40,022 nucleotides of DNA from Terriglobales bacterium (GTDB taxonomy: Bacteria; Acidobacteriota; Terriglobia; Terriglobales; Acidobacteriaceae), in the NCBI GenBank assembly GCA_035691485.1, contig DASSIZ010000094.1, positions 1 through 40,022 on the forward strand, read 5' to 3'. This document shows, in pieces, positions 7,854 to 15,434 of the stretch. The notes beneath the pieces are model-generated. The model searched no databases. It was not told where the DNA came from and saw nothing but the letters and a program-made list of their open reading frames with translations. The position numbers and the translations under genes are program-made. Numbering within the stretch: the first letter of the stretch is position 1; the number at the start of each line of letters is the position of its first letter.

Positions 7854-8666
7854 ATGAAATTCGTGGACATAGAGATGGCGCGACGGCTAGAGGCAGCTGA
7901 GGACGTGCCGCAGGTGGAGATCGCGCGCGTGTTGCAGCGCACGCATCCGGAAATCGGGGCAGACATCCTGGAGATTGCGGGCGGTCATGCGGTTTTCGCC
8001 GGAGCCAATTCGCCGGTCGGGCGCGCGATCGGCCTGGGACTGGATGGCCCGGTCACGGCTGCAGCTCTGGACGAGGTGGAAGGGTTCTACCGCAAGCACA
8101 ATGTGGCGGCACAGGTGGACATCACGCCGGTGACGAACGGGTCTTTGCTGGAGTTACTCAAGACACGCGGATACGTGATGACAGAACTGAACAACGTGAT
8201 GGCCCGGAAGCTCGAACCGCACGAGCGATTTGACGAAAACGAGGCCGGGCTGGAGTTCTGCGCCTGTGCGCCGGAAGATAGAGCGCTGTGGGCGAAAACC
8301 ATGTTGCAGGGCTTTTTTGCCGGGGATTCGGTCCCGGTTGGTTGGGAAACATTCGTGGAACCGATGACCGAGGTGCCGGATTCACTGGCCACGATTGTGT
8401 GGTCGGGCGAGCGGCCGGTGGCATGCTGCGGGGGGCTGATCTCTCGCCGGCATCGCATGGTCGCGCTTGGCGGCACGAGCACGCTGCCGGAGTTTCGCAG
8501 GCGCGGCATCCAGGCTGCGGCGATTGGCCGGAGATTGAATCGCGCGGTGGCGGCCGGATGCGATTTGGCGGTGGTGGTCACGCAGGGGAACACGACTTCG
8601 CAGCGAAACGCGGAGAGGCTGGGATTTACGCTGGCTTACTCAAAGGCCACGGTAGTGAAAGCGTAG
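7854..8666 (+). CDS. GNAT family N-acetyltransferase
   Basis: A 270-residue acetyl-CoA-dependent acetyltransferase; the substrate cannot be read from sequence. The C-terminal half holds the GNAT core: the strand VALGGTSTLPEFRRRG, with the acetyl-CoA pyrophosphate loop RRRGIQ at 215-220, and the late motif NAERLGF at 252-258. The N-terminal half looks like a degenerate GNAT copy (LLELLKTRGYVMTELNNVM resembles the same late strand-helix unit), so the protein may be a tandem GNAT with one active half. ATG 7854 follows GAGAGGAC by a few bases. It is separated from its neighbours and carries a palindromic repeat immediately upstream. Confidence 0.85.
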   Translation: MKFVDIEMARRLEAAEDVPQVEIARVLQRTHPEIGADILEIAGGHAVFAGANSPVGRAIGLGLDGPVTAAALDEVEGFYRKHNVAAQVDITPVTNGSLLELLKTRGYVMTELNNVMARKLEPHERFDENEAGLEFCACAPEDRALWAKTMLQGFFAGDSVPVGWETFVEPMTEVPDSLATIVWSGERPVACCGGLISRRHRMVALGGTSTLPEFRRRGIQAAAIGRRLNRAVAAGCDLAVVVTQGNTTSQRNAERLGFTLAYSKATVVKA

Positions 8667-8797
8667 TCAGGGCTGGAGGCGAGGCTGGCTGGGGCGCTGA
8701 GTTCTGGCTGCTGACTCCGAGTCCGGCGCTTCGGTAATTTGACTCTCCACGACGCCTAGGCTAGCCTCTGAGATTCTGCTGCAGGTGAGCGCTTGCC

Positions 8798-10666
8798 ATG
8801 CCATTCCATCGCAAATCACTGACCGCGCATGCTTTCCCTGGCGTCGGGCTGTTTTTTGCGGCCCTCACCTTGATTTTGCCGGCGCTGCCGGGAGTGCGCG
8901 CCCAGGCGTCGGCGATGAGGCCGGCACACGCGCCACACACCATGGTCGCAAGCCAGCACGAGGCGGCGTCGCAGGCGGGCGTGGAGATCCTGAAGCAGGG
9001 CGGCAACGCGGTGGACGCGGCGGTGGCCACCGGTTTCGCGCTAGCTGTGGTCCATCCGCAGGCGGGGAACATAGGCGGCGGCGGGTTCATGCTGGTGTAC
9101 CTGGTGAACGGTAAACCCACATCGGCCAAAACCGGGCAGATGTGGGGCACCTTCAAGTTCATTGATTACCGCGAGAAGGCGCCGGCGGCCGCCACTCGCA
9201 ATCTATACCTGGACGCGCAGGGAAACGTGATTCAGGGCGCCAGCCTGGTGGGCTACAAAGCGATCGGAGTCCCCGGGTCGGTCGCAGGGATGGCATACGC
9301 GGAGAAGAAATTCGGCAAGCTGACGCTGGCGCAAGTGATGGCCCCGGCGATCCGGCTGGCGCGTGAAGGGTTTGCGCTCTCCTACGAAGATGCGCAGGAC
9401 TTGCGCAATCCGAAGCTGCACTTGCAGGAGTTTGCCGAGTCGCGACGCATCTTCCAGCGCGACGGCAACTATTACGAGCAAGGTGAAATCCTGAAGCAGC
9501 CGGAGCTGGCGCGCACCCTGGAGCGGATCGCGAAAAATCCTGAGGACTTTTATCACGGCGAGCTGGCGCGCGAGCTGGTGGCCGCGGTGCAGAAGGGTGG
9601 CGGCCTGATCACCGCAAAGGACCTGGCGGATTACGGGGTCAAGGAGCGGGAGCCGGTGCACGGGACGTATCGCGGCATGGATATTTACAGCGCGCCGCCG
9701 CCATCGTCGGGCGGAGTAGCGCTGCTGGAAATCCTAAACATCCTGGAGGGGTACGACCTGAAGAAGTACGGAGCGGGATCGGCGGAGGCGATGCACCTGA
9801 CCATCGAGGCCTACCGGCGCGCGTTCTATGATCGAGCGGAGTTTTTGGGCGACCCCGATTTTGCCAAGATTCCGGTGGCGCAGCTGATCGACAAGAAATA
9901 CGGCGCCGCGTGGCGGGAGTCGCTGGATCCGGACAAGGCAAGCGCGAGCAACGGGCTAAAGCGTCCGGCGATTTTCAGCGAGCTGGAGCGGTATGCGTCC
10001 AAATCAGTCGACGATCGAAGTTCGACGGTCGATGGTGGTCGTTTGCCGGAGTTGGCCCACGAGGGCGTGAACACGACGCACTATTCTGTTGTCGATGCTG
10101 AGGGCAACGCAGTCGCCGTGACGACAACGCTGAATGAGAGCTTCGGTTCGGCTGTAACCGCCGAGCGACTGGGCTTTCTGCTGAACGATGAGATGGACGA
10201 TTTCAGCTCGAAACCCGGGGTGCCAAACCTGTACGGGCTGCTACAAGGCGAGGCCAACGCGATTGGACCGGGAAAGCGTCCGCTGTCGGCGATGACGCCG
10301 ACGATGGTGATCAATAACGGGAAGCTGCTGCTGGTGATGGGATCGCCAGGCGGGCCGCGAATTATCACCACCGTGGCCAACGTGCTGCTGGGCGTGGTGG
10401 ATTATGGACTGAACGTGCAGCAGGCGGTCAATGCGCCGCGTTTCCACGAGCAGTGGTCTCCGGATTGGGTGTACGCGGAGCGGGTGGGATTTTCGCCGGA
10501 CACCATGAACCTGTTGCGCAACATGGGTCACAAGTTTGCCGGCGACGACCCGGTATGGTCGAGCGGATATTGGGGCGACGCCGAGGTGATCGAGATCAAT
10601 CCCAAGACCGGGGAGCGCCTGGGTGCGAGCGACGCCAGGAACAACGGGAAGGCAGTGGGATACTAG
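8798..10666 (+). CDS. ggt: Exported gamma-glutamyltranspeptidase
   Basis: Ntn hydrolase that cleaves gamma-glutamyl bonds of glutathione and related peptides in the periplasm. It has 622 residues including a signal peptide to about residue 35. The proenzyme cleaves itself before the nucleophilic threonine T426, visible in NTTHYSVVDAEGNAVAVTTTLN at about 425-446. Large-subunit signatures include MVASQHEAASQAGVEILKQG, GGNAVDAAVAT, NIGGGGFMLV and YRRAFYDRAEFLGDP; LSAMTPTMV and GSPGGPRI mark the small subunit. A Ser/Asp/Gly-rich stretch (residues 403-414) just before the cleavage site is encoded by a GTCGA-rich direct/inverted repeat and looks like a small insertion. An AT-rich repeat follows the gene. 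Confidence 0.96.
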   Translation: MPFHRKSLTAHAFPGVGLFFAALTLILPALPGVRAQASAMRPAHAPHTMVASQHEAASQAGVEILKQGGNAVDAAVATGFALAVVHPQAGNIGGGGFMLVYLVNGKPTSAKTGQMWGTFKFIDYREKAPAAATRNLYLDAQGNVIQGASLVGYKAIGVPGSVAGMAYAEKKFGKLTLAQVMAPAIRLAREGFALSYEDAQDLRNPKLHLQEFAESRRIFQRDGNYYEQGEILKQPELARTLERIAKNPEDFYHGELARELVAAVQKGGGLITAKDLADYGVKEREPVHGTYRGMDIYSAPPPSSGGVALLEILNILEGYDLKKYGAGSAEAMHLTIEAYRRAFYDRAEFLGDPDFAKIPVAQLIDKKYGAAWRESLDPDKASASNGLKRPAIFSELERYASKSVDDRSSTVDGGRLPELAHEGVNTTHYSVVDAEGNAVAVTTTLNESFGSAVTAERLGFLLNDEMDDFSSKPGVPNLYGLLQGEANAIGPGKRPLSAMTPTMVINNGKLLLVMGSPGGPRIITTVANVLLGVVDYGLNVQQAVNAPRFHEQWSPDWVYAERVGFSPDTMNLLRNMGHKFAGDDPVWSSGYWGDAEVIEINPKTGERLGASDARNNGKAVGY

Positions 10667-10673
10667 AAGCGCA

Positions 10674-10699
10674 TTTGAAATTTGTAATTTGTAATTGAA
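10674..10699. repeat. AT-rich AATTTG junction repeat
   Basis: A run of imperfect ATTTGAA and ATTTGTA units lies just after the ggt stop in an otherwise GC-rich region. The same wording recurs at 28214-28240 and in inverted form at 28285-28319. Confidence 0.5.
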
Positions 10700-10769
10700 A
10701 AGCGGCGCCAGATAACCGACCACCGTGAACCGCAAACCATGTTTTACTGGGAGCTGACGGCTAATAGCT

Positions 10770-11612
10770 ATGATGAAAGCGATGTCGACATTTGCTTACA
10801 TACGGGAGCGCCTGCATCCGGGGCTACTGGAGGGATTAACCCGAGCCGGGGCGGAGGCGATCGAGATTTTCGCTTTTCGCGGGCACTTCGATTACGCGCA
10901 GCGGCGGCAGCATGTGCTCGAAATCGCGGGCTGGTTCCGGGATTCGGGGGCACAACTGAACTCGGTACACTCGCCGTTCTATAACAGCTACGATTGGGGA
11001 CGGCGCGACGTGGCGCCACTCAACATTGCCGAGAAGGACCGCAAGGGCCGGATCGAGGCGATGGATGAGATCAAGCGTGCGATCGAAGTCGCCGAGCACG
11101 TGCCGTATCGTTACCTGGTGCAGCACGTCGGGATCAGCAACGAGGAGTTCGATGAACGCAAGTTCGAGGCGGCGATGACGTCGATCGAGCACCTGCGCGC
11201 CTTTGCCAAGCCGCTGGGCGTAAAGGTCCTGCTGGAGAACATTCCCAACGAGCTGTCGACGCCCGAGCGGCTGGTGGAGCTGCTGCAGACATCACATTTT
11301 GACGATGTGGGCGTGTGCTTCGACGTGGGTCACGCGCACATCATGGGGGACGTGGAGAGCGCCTTCACGATTCTGAAGCACTACATCCGCTCCACCCACG
11401 TGCACGACAACAAGAAAGATAAAGACGCGCACCTGTGGCCGGGGGAAGGAAACATTGACTGGGCGGAAACCATGAAGCTGCTGGGCTCGGCGCCGAATGC
11501 GCCGCCGCTGCTGCTGGAGATTGAGGGCGAAGGCAAGACGCAGAACCAGGTTATCAGCGGAATGAGCGAGGCGTTCAACCGGCTGGAGCAGGCGGTGAGC
11601 GCGGGAGCGTAG
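10770..11612 (+). CDS. Sugar phosphate isomerase/epimerase-like TIM-barrel protein
   Basis: A 280-residue member of the AP endonuclease family 2 / xylose isomerase-like barrel. The metal-site segments are visible: a Glu in KVLLENIPNE, Asp and His in VCFDVGHAHIMGD, His and Asp in STHVHDNKKDKDAHLWPGEGN, and the final Glu in LLLEIEGEG. These are the usual ligands for a divalent metal in this superfamily. It could be an epimerase, isomerase or endonuclease IV-like protein; EGNIDW and the lack of endonuclease IV signatures favour a sugar enzyme. Three in-frame ATGs (10770, 10773, 10782) are possible starts and none has a strong ribosome site. It lies between ggt and asnS on the same strand. Confidence 0.8.
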   Translation: MMKAMSTFAYIRERLHPGLLEGLTRAGAEAIEIFAFRGHFDYAQRRQHVLEIAGWFRDSGAQLNSVHSPFYNSYDWGRRDVAPLNIAEKDRKGRIEAMDEIKRAIEVAEHVPYRYLVQHVGISNEEFDERKFEAAMTSIEHLRAFAKPLGVKVLLENIPNELSTPERLVELLQTSHFDDVGVCFDVGHAHIMGDVESAFTILKHYIRSTHVHDNKKDKDAHLWPGEGNIDWAETMKLLGSAPNAPPLLLEIEGEGKTQNQVISGMSEAFNRLEQAVSAGA

Positions 11613-11643
11613 CCCACCAACTACGAGCCACGATTGAGCCATT

Positions 11644-12987
11644 ATGGAGACACAAGAGGCAAAGGCAGTCGCGCCATGGGCGCGGATTGAAGAGATCGGA
11701 AAGCACGAGGGGCAAACGGTAGAGCTGCGCGGGTGGCTGTACAACTTGCGCGAGAGCGGGAAGCTGCTGTTTCCGCAGTTCCGCGACGGCTCGGGCGTGA
11801 TCCAGGGCGTGGTACCGAAGAACCAGGCGCCGGAAGCGTTTGCGGCGCTGAAGGGACTGACCCAGGAATCAAGCGTGATTGTGCGCGGCAAGGTGCGGGC
11901 CGACAAGCGCGCGCCCGGCGGATACGAGCTCGACGTCAACGAAGTACAGGTAGTGCAGAAAGTGCCGGAGAACGATCCTTATCCGATCTCGCTGAAAGAG
12001 CATGGCGTCGACTTCCTGATGGAGCACCGCCACCTGTGGCTGCGCACGCCGCGGCAGGCGGCGATCCTGCGAATCCGCGCGGAGATCATCAAGGCAACCC
12101 GTGATTTCTTCGACTCCCAGGGATTTATTCTGACCGATCCTCCGATTTTGACGCCGGCCGCATGCGAGGGTACGACCACGCTGTTCCCGGTCGACTATTT
12201 CGAGGAGCAGGCCTACCTGACACAGTCGGGACAGCTGTACATCGAAGCCACGGCGATGGCCTTGGGCAAGGTGTATTCGTTCGGGCCCACTTTCCGGGCA
12301 GAGAAGTCGAAAACGCGGCGGCACCTGACCGAGTTCTGGATGGTGGAGCCGGAACTGGCGTTCGCCGAACTCGACGACTTGATGAACCTGGCCGAGGGGC
12401 TGCTCACGCACATCGTGGCGCGAGTGTTGGAAAGCCGGCGCAAAGAGTTGGGGCTGATTGGGCGCGACATCACGAAGCTGGAAAAGATTACCGCGCCCTT
12501 CCCGCGGATCAGCTACGACGAGGCAGTCGCAATCCTGCAGAAAGGTCATGCCGAGGGCAAGCTGGAGACAAAGTTCGAGTGGGGCGGCGACTTCGGTTCG
12601 CCCGACGAGACCTACATCTCGGGGCAGTTCGACCGGCCGGTGATGGTGCATCGCTACCCGGTGGAGGTGAAGGCGTTCTACATGGAGCCCGACCCGAAGA
12701 ATCCGAAGGTGGCGCTGTGCGTGGACGTGCTGGCGCCGGAAGGATACGGCGAGATCATCGGCGGGTCGCAGCGCATGTCGTCCTACGATTTGCTGCGGCA
12801 GCGGATCCACGAACACAACCTGCCGGAAGAGGCTTTCAAGTGGTATCTGGATCTGCGGAAGTATGGATCGAATCCGCACGGCGGGTTCGGCATGGGCATT
12901 GAGCGCGCGGTAGCCTGGATCTGCGGTTTGGAGCACCTGCGCGAGGCAATTCCGTTTCCCAGAATGCTGCACCGCTTGTATCCGTAA
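11644..12987 (+). CDS. asnS: Asparaginyl-tRNA synthetase
   Basis: Class IIb aminoacyl-tRNA synthetase of 447 residues. An OB-fold anticodon-binding domain covers about 12-110 ([24 protein letters not shown]). The catalytic domain has motif 2 as [17 protein letters not shown] (218-234) and motif 3 as [33 protein letters not shown] and the ending [10 protein letters not shown] point to AsnRS; AspRS has different residues at these sites, though a non-discriminating or archaeal-type AspRS should be kept in mind. Gat genes are not in the window. It follows the TIM-barrel gene by 31 bases and is probably cotranscribed. Confidence 0.93.
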   Translation: METQEAKAVAPWARIEEIGKHEGQTVELRGWLYNLRESGKLLFPQFRDGSGVIQGVVPKNQAPEAFAALKGLTQESSVIVRGKVRADKRAPGGYELDVNEVQVVQKVPENDPYPISLKEHGVDFLMEHRHLWLRTPRQAAILRIRAEIIKATRDFFDSQGFILTDPPILTPAACEGTTTLFPVDYFEEQAYLTQSGQLYIEATAMALGKVYSFGPTFRAEKSKTRRHLTEFWMVEPELAFAELDDLMNLAEGLLTHIVARVLESRRKELGLIGRDITKLEKITAPFPRISYDEAVAILQKGHAEGKLETKFEWGGDFGSPDETYISGQFDRPVMVHRYPVEVKAFYMEPDPKNPKVALCVDVLAPEGYGEIIGGSQRMSSYDLLRQRIHEHNLPEEAFKWYLDLRKYGSNPHGGFGMGIERAVAWICGLEHLREAIPFPRMLHRLYP

Positions 12988-12991
12988 GGTT

Positions 12992-13047
12992 TGTCAGTCG
13001 TGGCGGTTTGGACATAATCGATTGAAAGACTGACAGACTGAAAGACT
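12992..13047. repeat. GACTGA junction repeat between asnS and the arginase gene
   Basis: TGTCAGTC (12992-12999) is the inverse of GACTGACA (13028-13035), and GACTGA repeats follow up to six bases before the arginase ATG. It may act as an asnS terminator or leader stem; it lacks a T tract. Confidence 0.5.
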
Positions 13048-13052
13048 TTCCT

Positions 13053-14030
13053 ATGCCCGACGGAACCACAACACACCCCACGGCGTCGCCGGGGCCCATC
13101 ATGGCGCCCGGAATGCCCGCCAAGAAAATCCGCGTCATCGGTGTTCCGCTCGACCTGGGGCAGACGCGCCGCGGCGTGGACATGGGCTGCTCGGCGGTGC
13201 GCGTCGCCGGACTGGAAGCGCGCCTGGAAGCGCTGGGGCACAAGGTAGAGGACGCAGGAAACATCGGCGTCACCATTGCCGAGACCAAGGCATCGTTCGG
13301 ACATCCCAACGCCAAGTACCTGAAAGAAATTACGCAGACCTGTACCAAGGAAGCAGAGCTGGTGGTGAAAACGCTGGAAGCGGGCAAGGTACCGCTGGTG
13401 ATAGGTGGGGACCACTCGATCGCCGTCGGCACCGTGTCCGGGGTTTCGGAGTTTTACCGGCGGCAGAACCAGGCGGTCGGGCTGCTATGGATTGACGCGC
13501 ACAGCGACATCAATACGCCGGACAGCTCTCCCAGCGGCAACGTGCACGGCATGCCGCTGGCGGCGATCATGGGATTGTGGCCGTCGGAACTGGCCAATCT
13601 TTTCGGCTTCTCGCCCAAAGTCAGGCCGGAGAACTGCGTACTGATCGGGGTGCGTGACATCGATGCCATCGAGAAGGAAAACATCCGGCGCGCCGGCATC
13701 GAGGTGTTCACCATGCGCGACATCGACGAGCGCGGCATGCGTACAGTCATGGAAGAAGCGCTGCGCATGGCCGGCCGCGGCACCGCCGGGTATCACGTGT
13801 CACTCGACATGGATTGGATTGATCCCGAGGACGCGCCCGGCGTCGGCACTCCTGTGCGCGGCGGCGCCACTTACCGGGAAGCGCACCTGGCAATGGAAAT
13901 TATCGCCGACCACGGGCGCATGCTGGGCTTCGAGATCGTGGAGGTGAACCCGGTGATCGACGAGCACAATCGCACCGCCGACCTGGCGGTGGAGCTGGCG
14001 CTATCGGCGTTTGGTAAGAAGATTCTCTGA
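13053..14030 (+). CDS. rocF: Arginase
   Basis: Manganese enzyme that hydrolyses L-arginine to ornithine and urea; 325 residues with an N-terminal extension of about 24 residues relative to Bacillus arginase. Binuclear Mn ligands are visible: H121 (GGDHS), D148, H150 and D152 (IDAHSD), D252 and D254 (LDMDWIDP). The substrate-pocket segment is NTPDSSPSGNVHGMPLA (154-170), and the TPVRGGATYREAHLAMEI stretch favours arginase over agmatinase. ATGs at 13101 and 13113 would remove the extension, but no start has a clear ribosome site. No other arginine-catabolism gene is nearby. Confidence 0.93.
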   Translation: MPDGTTTHPTASPGPIMAPGMPAKKIRVIGVPLDLGQTRRGVDMGCSAVRVAGLEARLEALGHKVEDAGNIGVTIAETKASFGHPNAKYLKEITQTCTKEAELVVKTLEAGKVPLVIGGDHSIAVGTVSGVSEFYRRQNQAVGLLWIDAHSDINTPDSSPSGNVHGMPLAAIMGLWPSELANLFGFSPKVRPENCVLIGVRDIDAIEKENIRRAGIEVFTMRDIDERGMRTVMEEALRMAGRGTAGYHVSLDMDWIDPEDAPGVGTPVRGGATYREAHLAMEIIADHGRMLGFEIVEVNPVIDEHNRTADLAVELALSAFGKKIL

Positions 14031-14114
14031 AGGCCGGACATGACAAACAACGAACCTCAAAGGCAGCCATGGAAGCAGATGGAAAGCATTTCGCCCCCCG
14101 GTTCGCGCCGGAGT

Positions 14115-14203
14115 GACTTGACGCAAGTCGATTGCGACTCACGGCATTGCAGGCGGTCGCGTCCGGCCCGGCAGATTGCAACCCAGCAACTTTGATGTAT
14201 CAT
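14115..14203 (+). promoter_or_regulatory. Candidate cspA promoter and upstream hairpin
   Basis: TTGCAA (14176-14181) and TATCAT (14198-14203) are spaced by 16 bases and would start a transcript with a leader of about 105 bases, in keeping with the long 5' leaders of cold-shock genes. Upstream, GACTTG (14115-14120) and CAAGTC (14124-14129) form a tight hairpin. The 287-base spacer 14031-14317 otherwise shows no gene. Confidence 0.35.
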
Positions 14204-14317
14204 GACGGCGCGTTGTTTTGAAGCGGTCGAGAGCAGCATCTGCTACCAGCACGTTCCTGCCTCCGAGGTCCCGATTCAAGATCCAACGTAACACCATAAA
14301 AAAGGATTTGCCCAACC

Positions 14318-14518
14318 ATGGAACAAGGAACAGTGAAGTGGTTCAATGACGCGAAGGGATACGGCTTCATAAGCCGGGAAAATGGCGAGGACGTGTTCGT
14401 CCATTACTCGGCCATCCAGAGCGGCGGTTTTCGCAGCTTGCAGGAAGGCCAGACCGTGCAGTTCAACGTCGTCAAGGGACCCAAGGGCTGGCAGGCAGAA
14501 AACGTTCAACCGGTTTAA
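14318..14518 (+). CDS. cspA: Cold-shock protein, CspA family
   Basis: A single cold-shock OB-fold domain of 66 residues that binds single-stranded RNA and DNA and melts RNA structure. RNP1 is KGYGFIS at 13-19 and RNP2 is VFVHYSAI at 26-33; the opening [15 protein letters not shown] is the family signature. AAAAAGGA lies upstream at rather long spacing. It is monocistronic, with a long upstream spacer and its own terminator 23 bases after the stop. Whether it is cold-induced or constitutive cannot be told, so the symbol names the family. Confidence 0.96.
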   Translation: MEQGTVKWFNDAKGYGFISRENGEDVFVHYSAIQSGGFRSLQEGQTVQFNVVKGPKGWQAENVQPV

Positions 14519-14541
14519 GCGGACGAATTTATAAATTCTTC

Positions 14542-14570
14542 AGGGCGGCGCTGCCGCCCTTAGTTTTTTG
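14542..14570 (+). terminator. Rho-independent terminator of the cold-shock gene
   Basis: AGGGCGGC (14542-14549), loop GCT, GCCGCCCT (14553-14560), then TAGTTTTTTG. A perfect 8-bp stem with a T tract. Confidence 0.92.
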
Positions 14571-14774
14571 AACACCTTAGTCTTTCTGGTATGCTCTTTT
14601 CTTCCACCGGAGTGCAAATTCTTGCATTCCGAACTAACCCACCAGTCAGGAATTCAAACAGACTCGAGCCAAGCTGCTGATAACGCGGACAAAAATGTTC
14701 ATCGGAAAACCCGGGATGGGTGAGGCAATTGCTCAACTCTCACCTGACACTGGTATTGTGCCGGAGGCTTGAGG

Positions 14775-15362
14775 ATGCGTATTGCCCGATTGGTGATCTT
14801 GGCTTTCTTACTGCTGGCTACGTCAAGCTTGGTATGGGCGAATGGGGTGCCTGACCCGCAGATGATGGTGGATCCTCCGCCCTTTTGCGGGCCCCCAACC
14901 CTGGTGAGCTCGCCTTTCGATTTTGCCGCCAGTGGTGGAACTGGCACCTATTGCTTCCAACGAAGCGATGCCGGCCTTCCGTGGCTGACGTTGGATGTAA
15001 ACCTGGGGGGCCTTTCGCTGACATTTACGCCCTCCCAGATCAGTTGTCCCACCGATGACCTTTACTTTGCTACGCCGTGTCAAAAGGTCACCGACGGCAG
15101 CGGCAATGTCACGGACTTACTTTTTGTCGCCGATGGCGTGGTCCATCCGGGCATCGGTACGGGAGCGCTTTTCATCATCGACATTAATCCGCCGGCAGGC
15201 ACTTGCACGTTAACGGATACCTCCGGAACGTTCTGCTGGGGAACGGGGAATTTTCACGCCACCGGGCTCACGACGGTCGTCCCCGAACCGGCAAGCGCAG
15301 TCCTGCTGATAAGCGGAGTCGGGGCAATGCTGGGAAAACGTCGGTGGTTGCGGCGCTCCTAA
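14775..15362 (+). CDS. PEP-CTERM sorting-domain protein
   Basis: Exported 195-residue protein carrying a C-terminal exosortase signal. Signal peptide: MRIARLVILAFLLLATSSLVWA. The C-terminal 28 residues hold VPEP (169-172), a hydrophobic segment AVLLISGVGAML and a basic tail KRRWLRRS, the PEP-CTERM tripartite pattern. The middle, about 140 residues, has several cysteines and no domain I recognise. ATG 14775 is chosen for GGAGG seven bases upstream; a TTG two codons earlier overlaps that site. The exosortase that would process it is not in the window. PEP-CTERM proteins are usually linked with exopolysaccharide export. Confidence 0.82.
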   Translation: MRIARLVILAFLLLATSSLVWANGVPDPQMMVDPPPFCGPPTLVSSPFDFAASGGTGTYCFQRSDAGLPWLTLDVNLGGLSLTFTPSQISCPTDDLYFATPCQKVTDGSGNVTDLLFVADGVVHPGIGTGALFIIDINPPAGTCTLTDTSGTFCWGTGNFHATGLTTVVPEPASAVLLISGVGAMLGKRRWLRRS

Positions 15363-15380
15363 ACGGTCATCAATTCGAAT

Positions 15381-15411
15381 GCAAAAAAGGGCGGGAATTC
15401 CCGCCCTTTGC
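15381..15411. terminator. Bidirectional palindromic terminator
   Basis: A perfect 24-base palindrome (15386-15409) lies between the convergent PEP-CTERM and kinase genes. Read on the minus strand the stem ends in six T residues, so it is a strong terminator for the kinase gene; on the plus strand the T run is only three. Confidence 0.85.
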
Positions 15412-15434
15412 AATGCTGAATGGACCGGAAAGTG

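Noticed and set aside
14741-14758. Sigma-54-like box (TGACAC-N5-TTGTG) before the PEP-CTERM gene
   Set aside because: The spacing fits, but the invariant GG and GC are absent and it lies too near the start codon.
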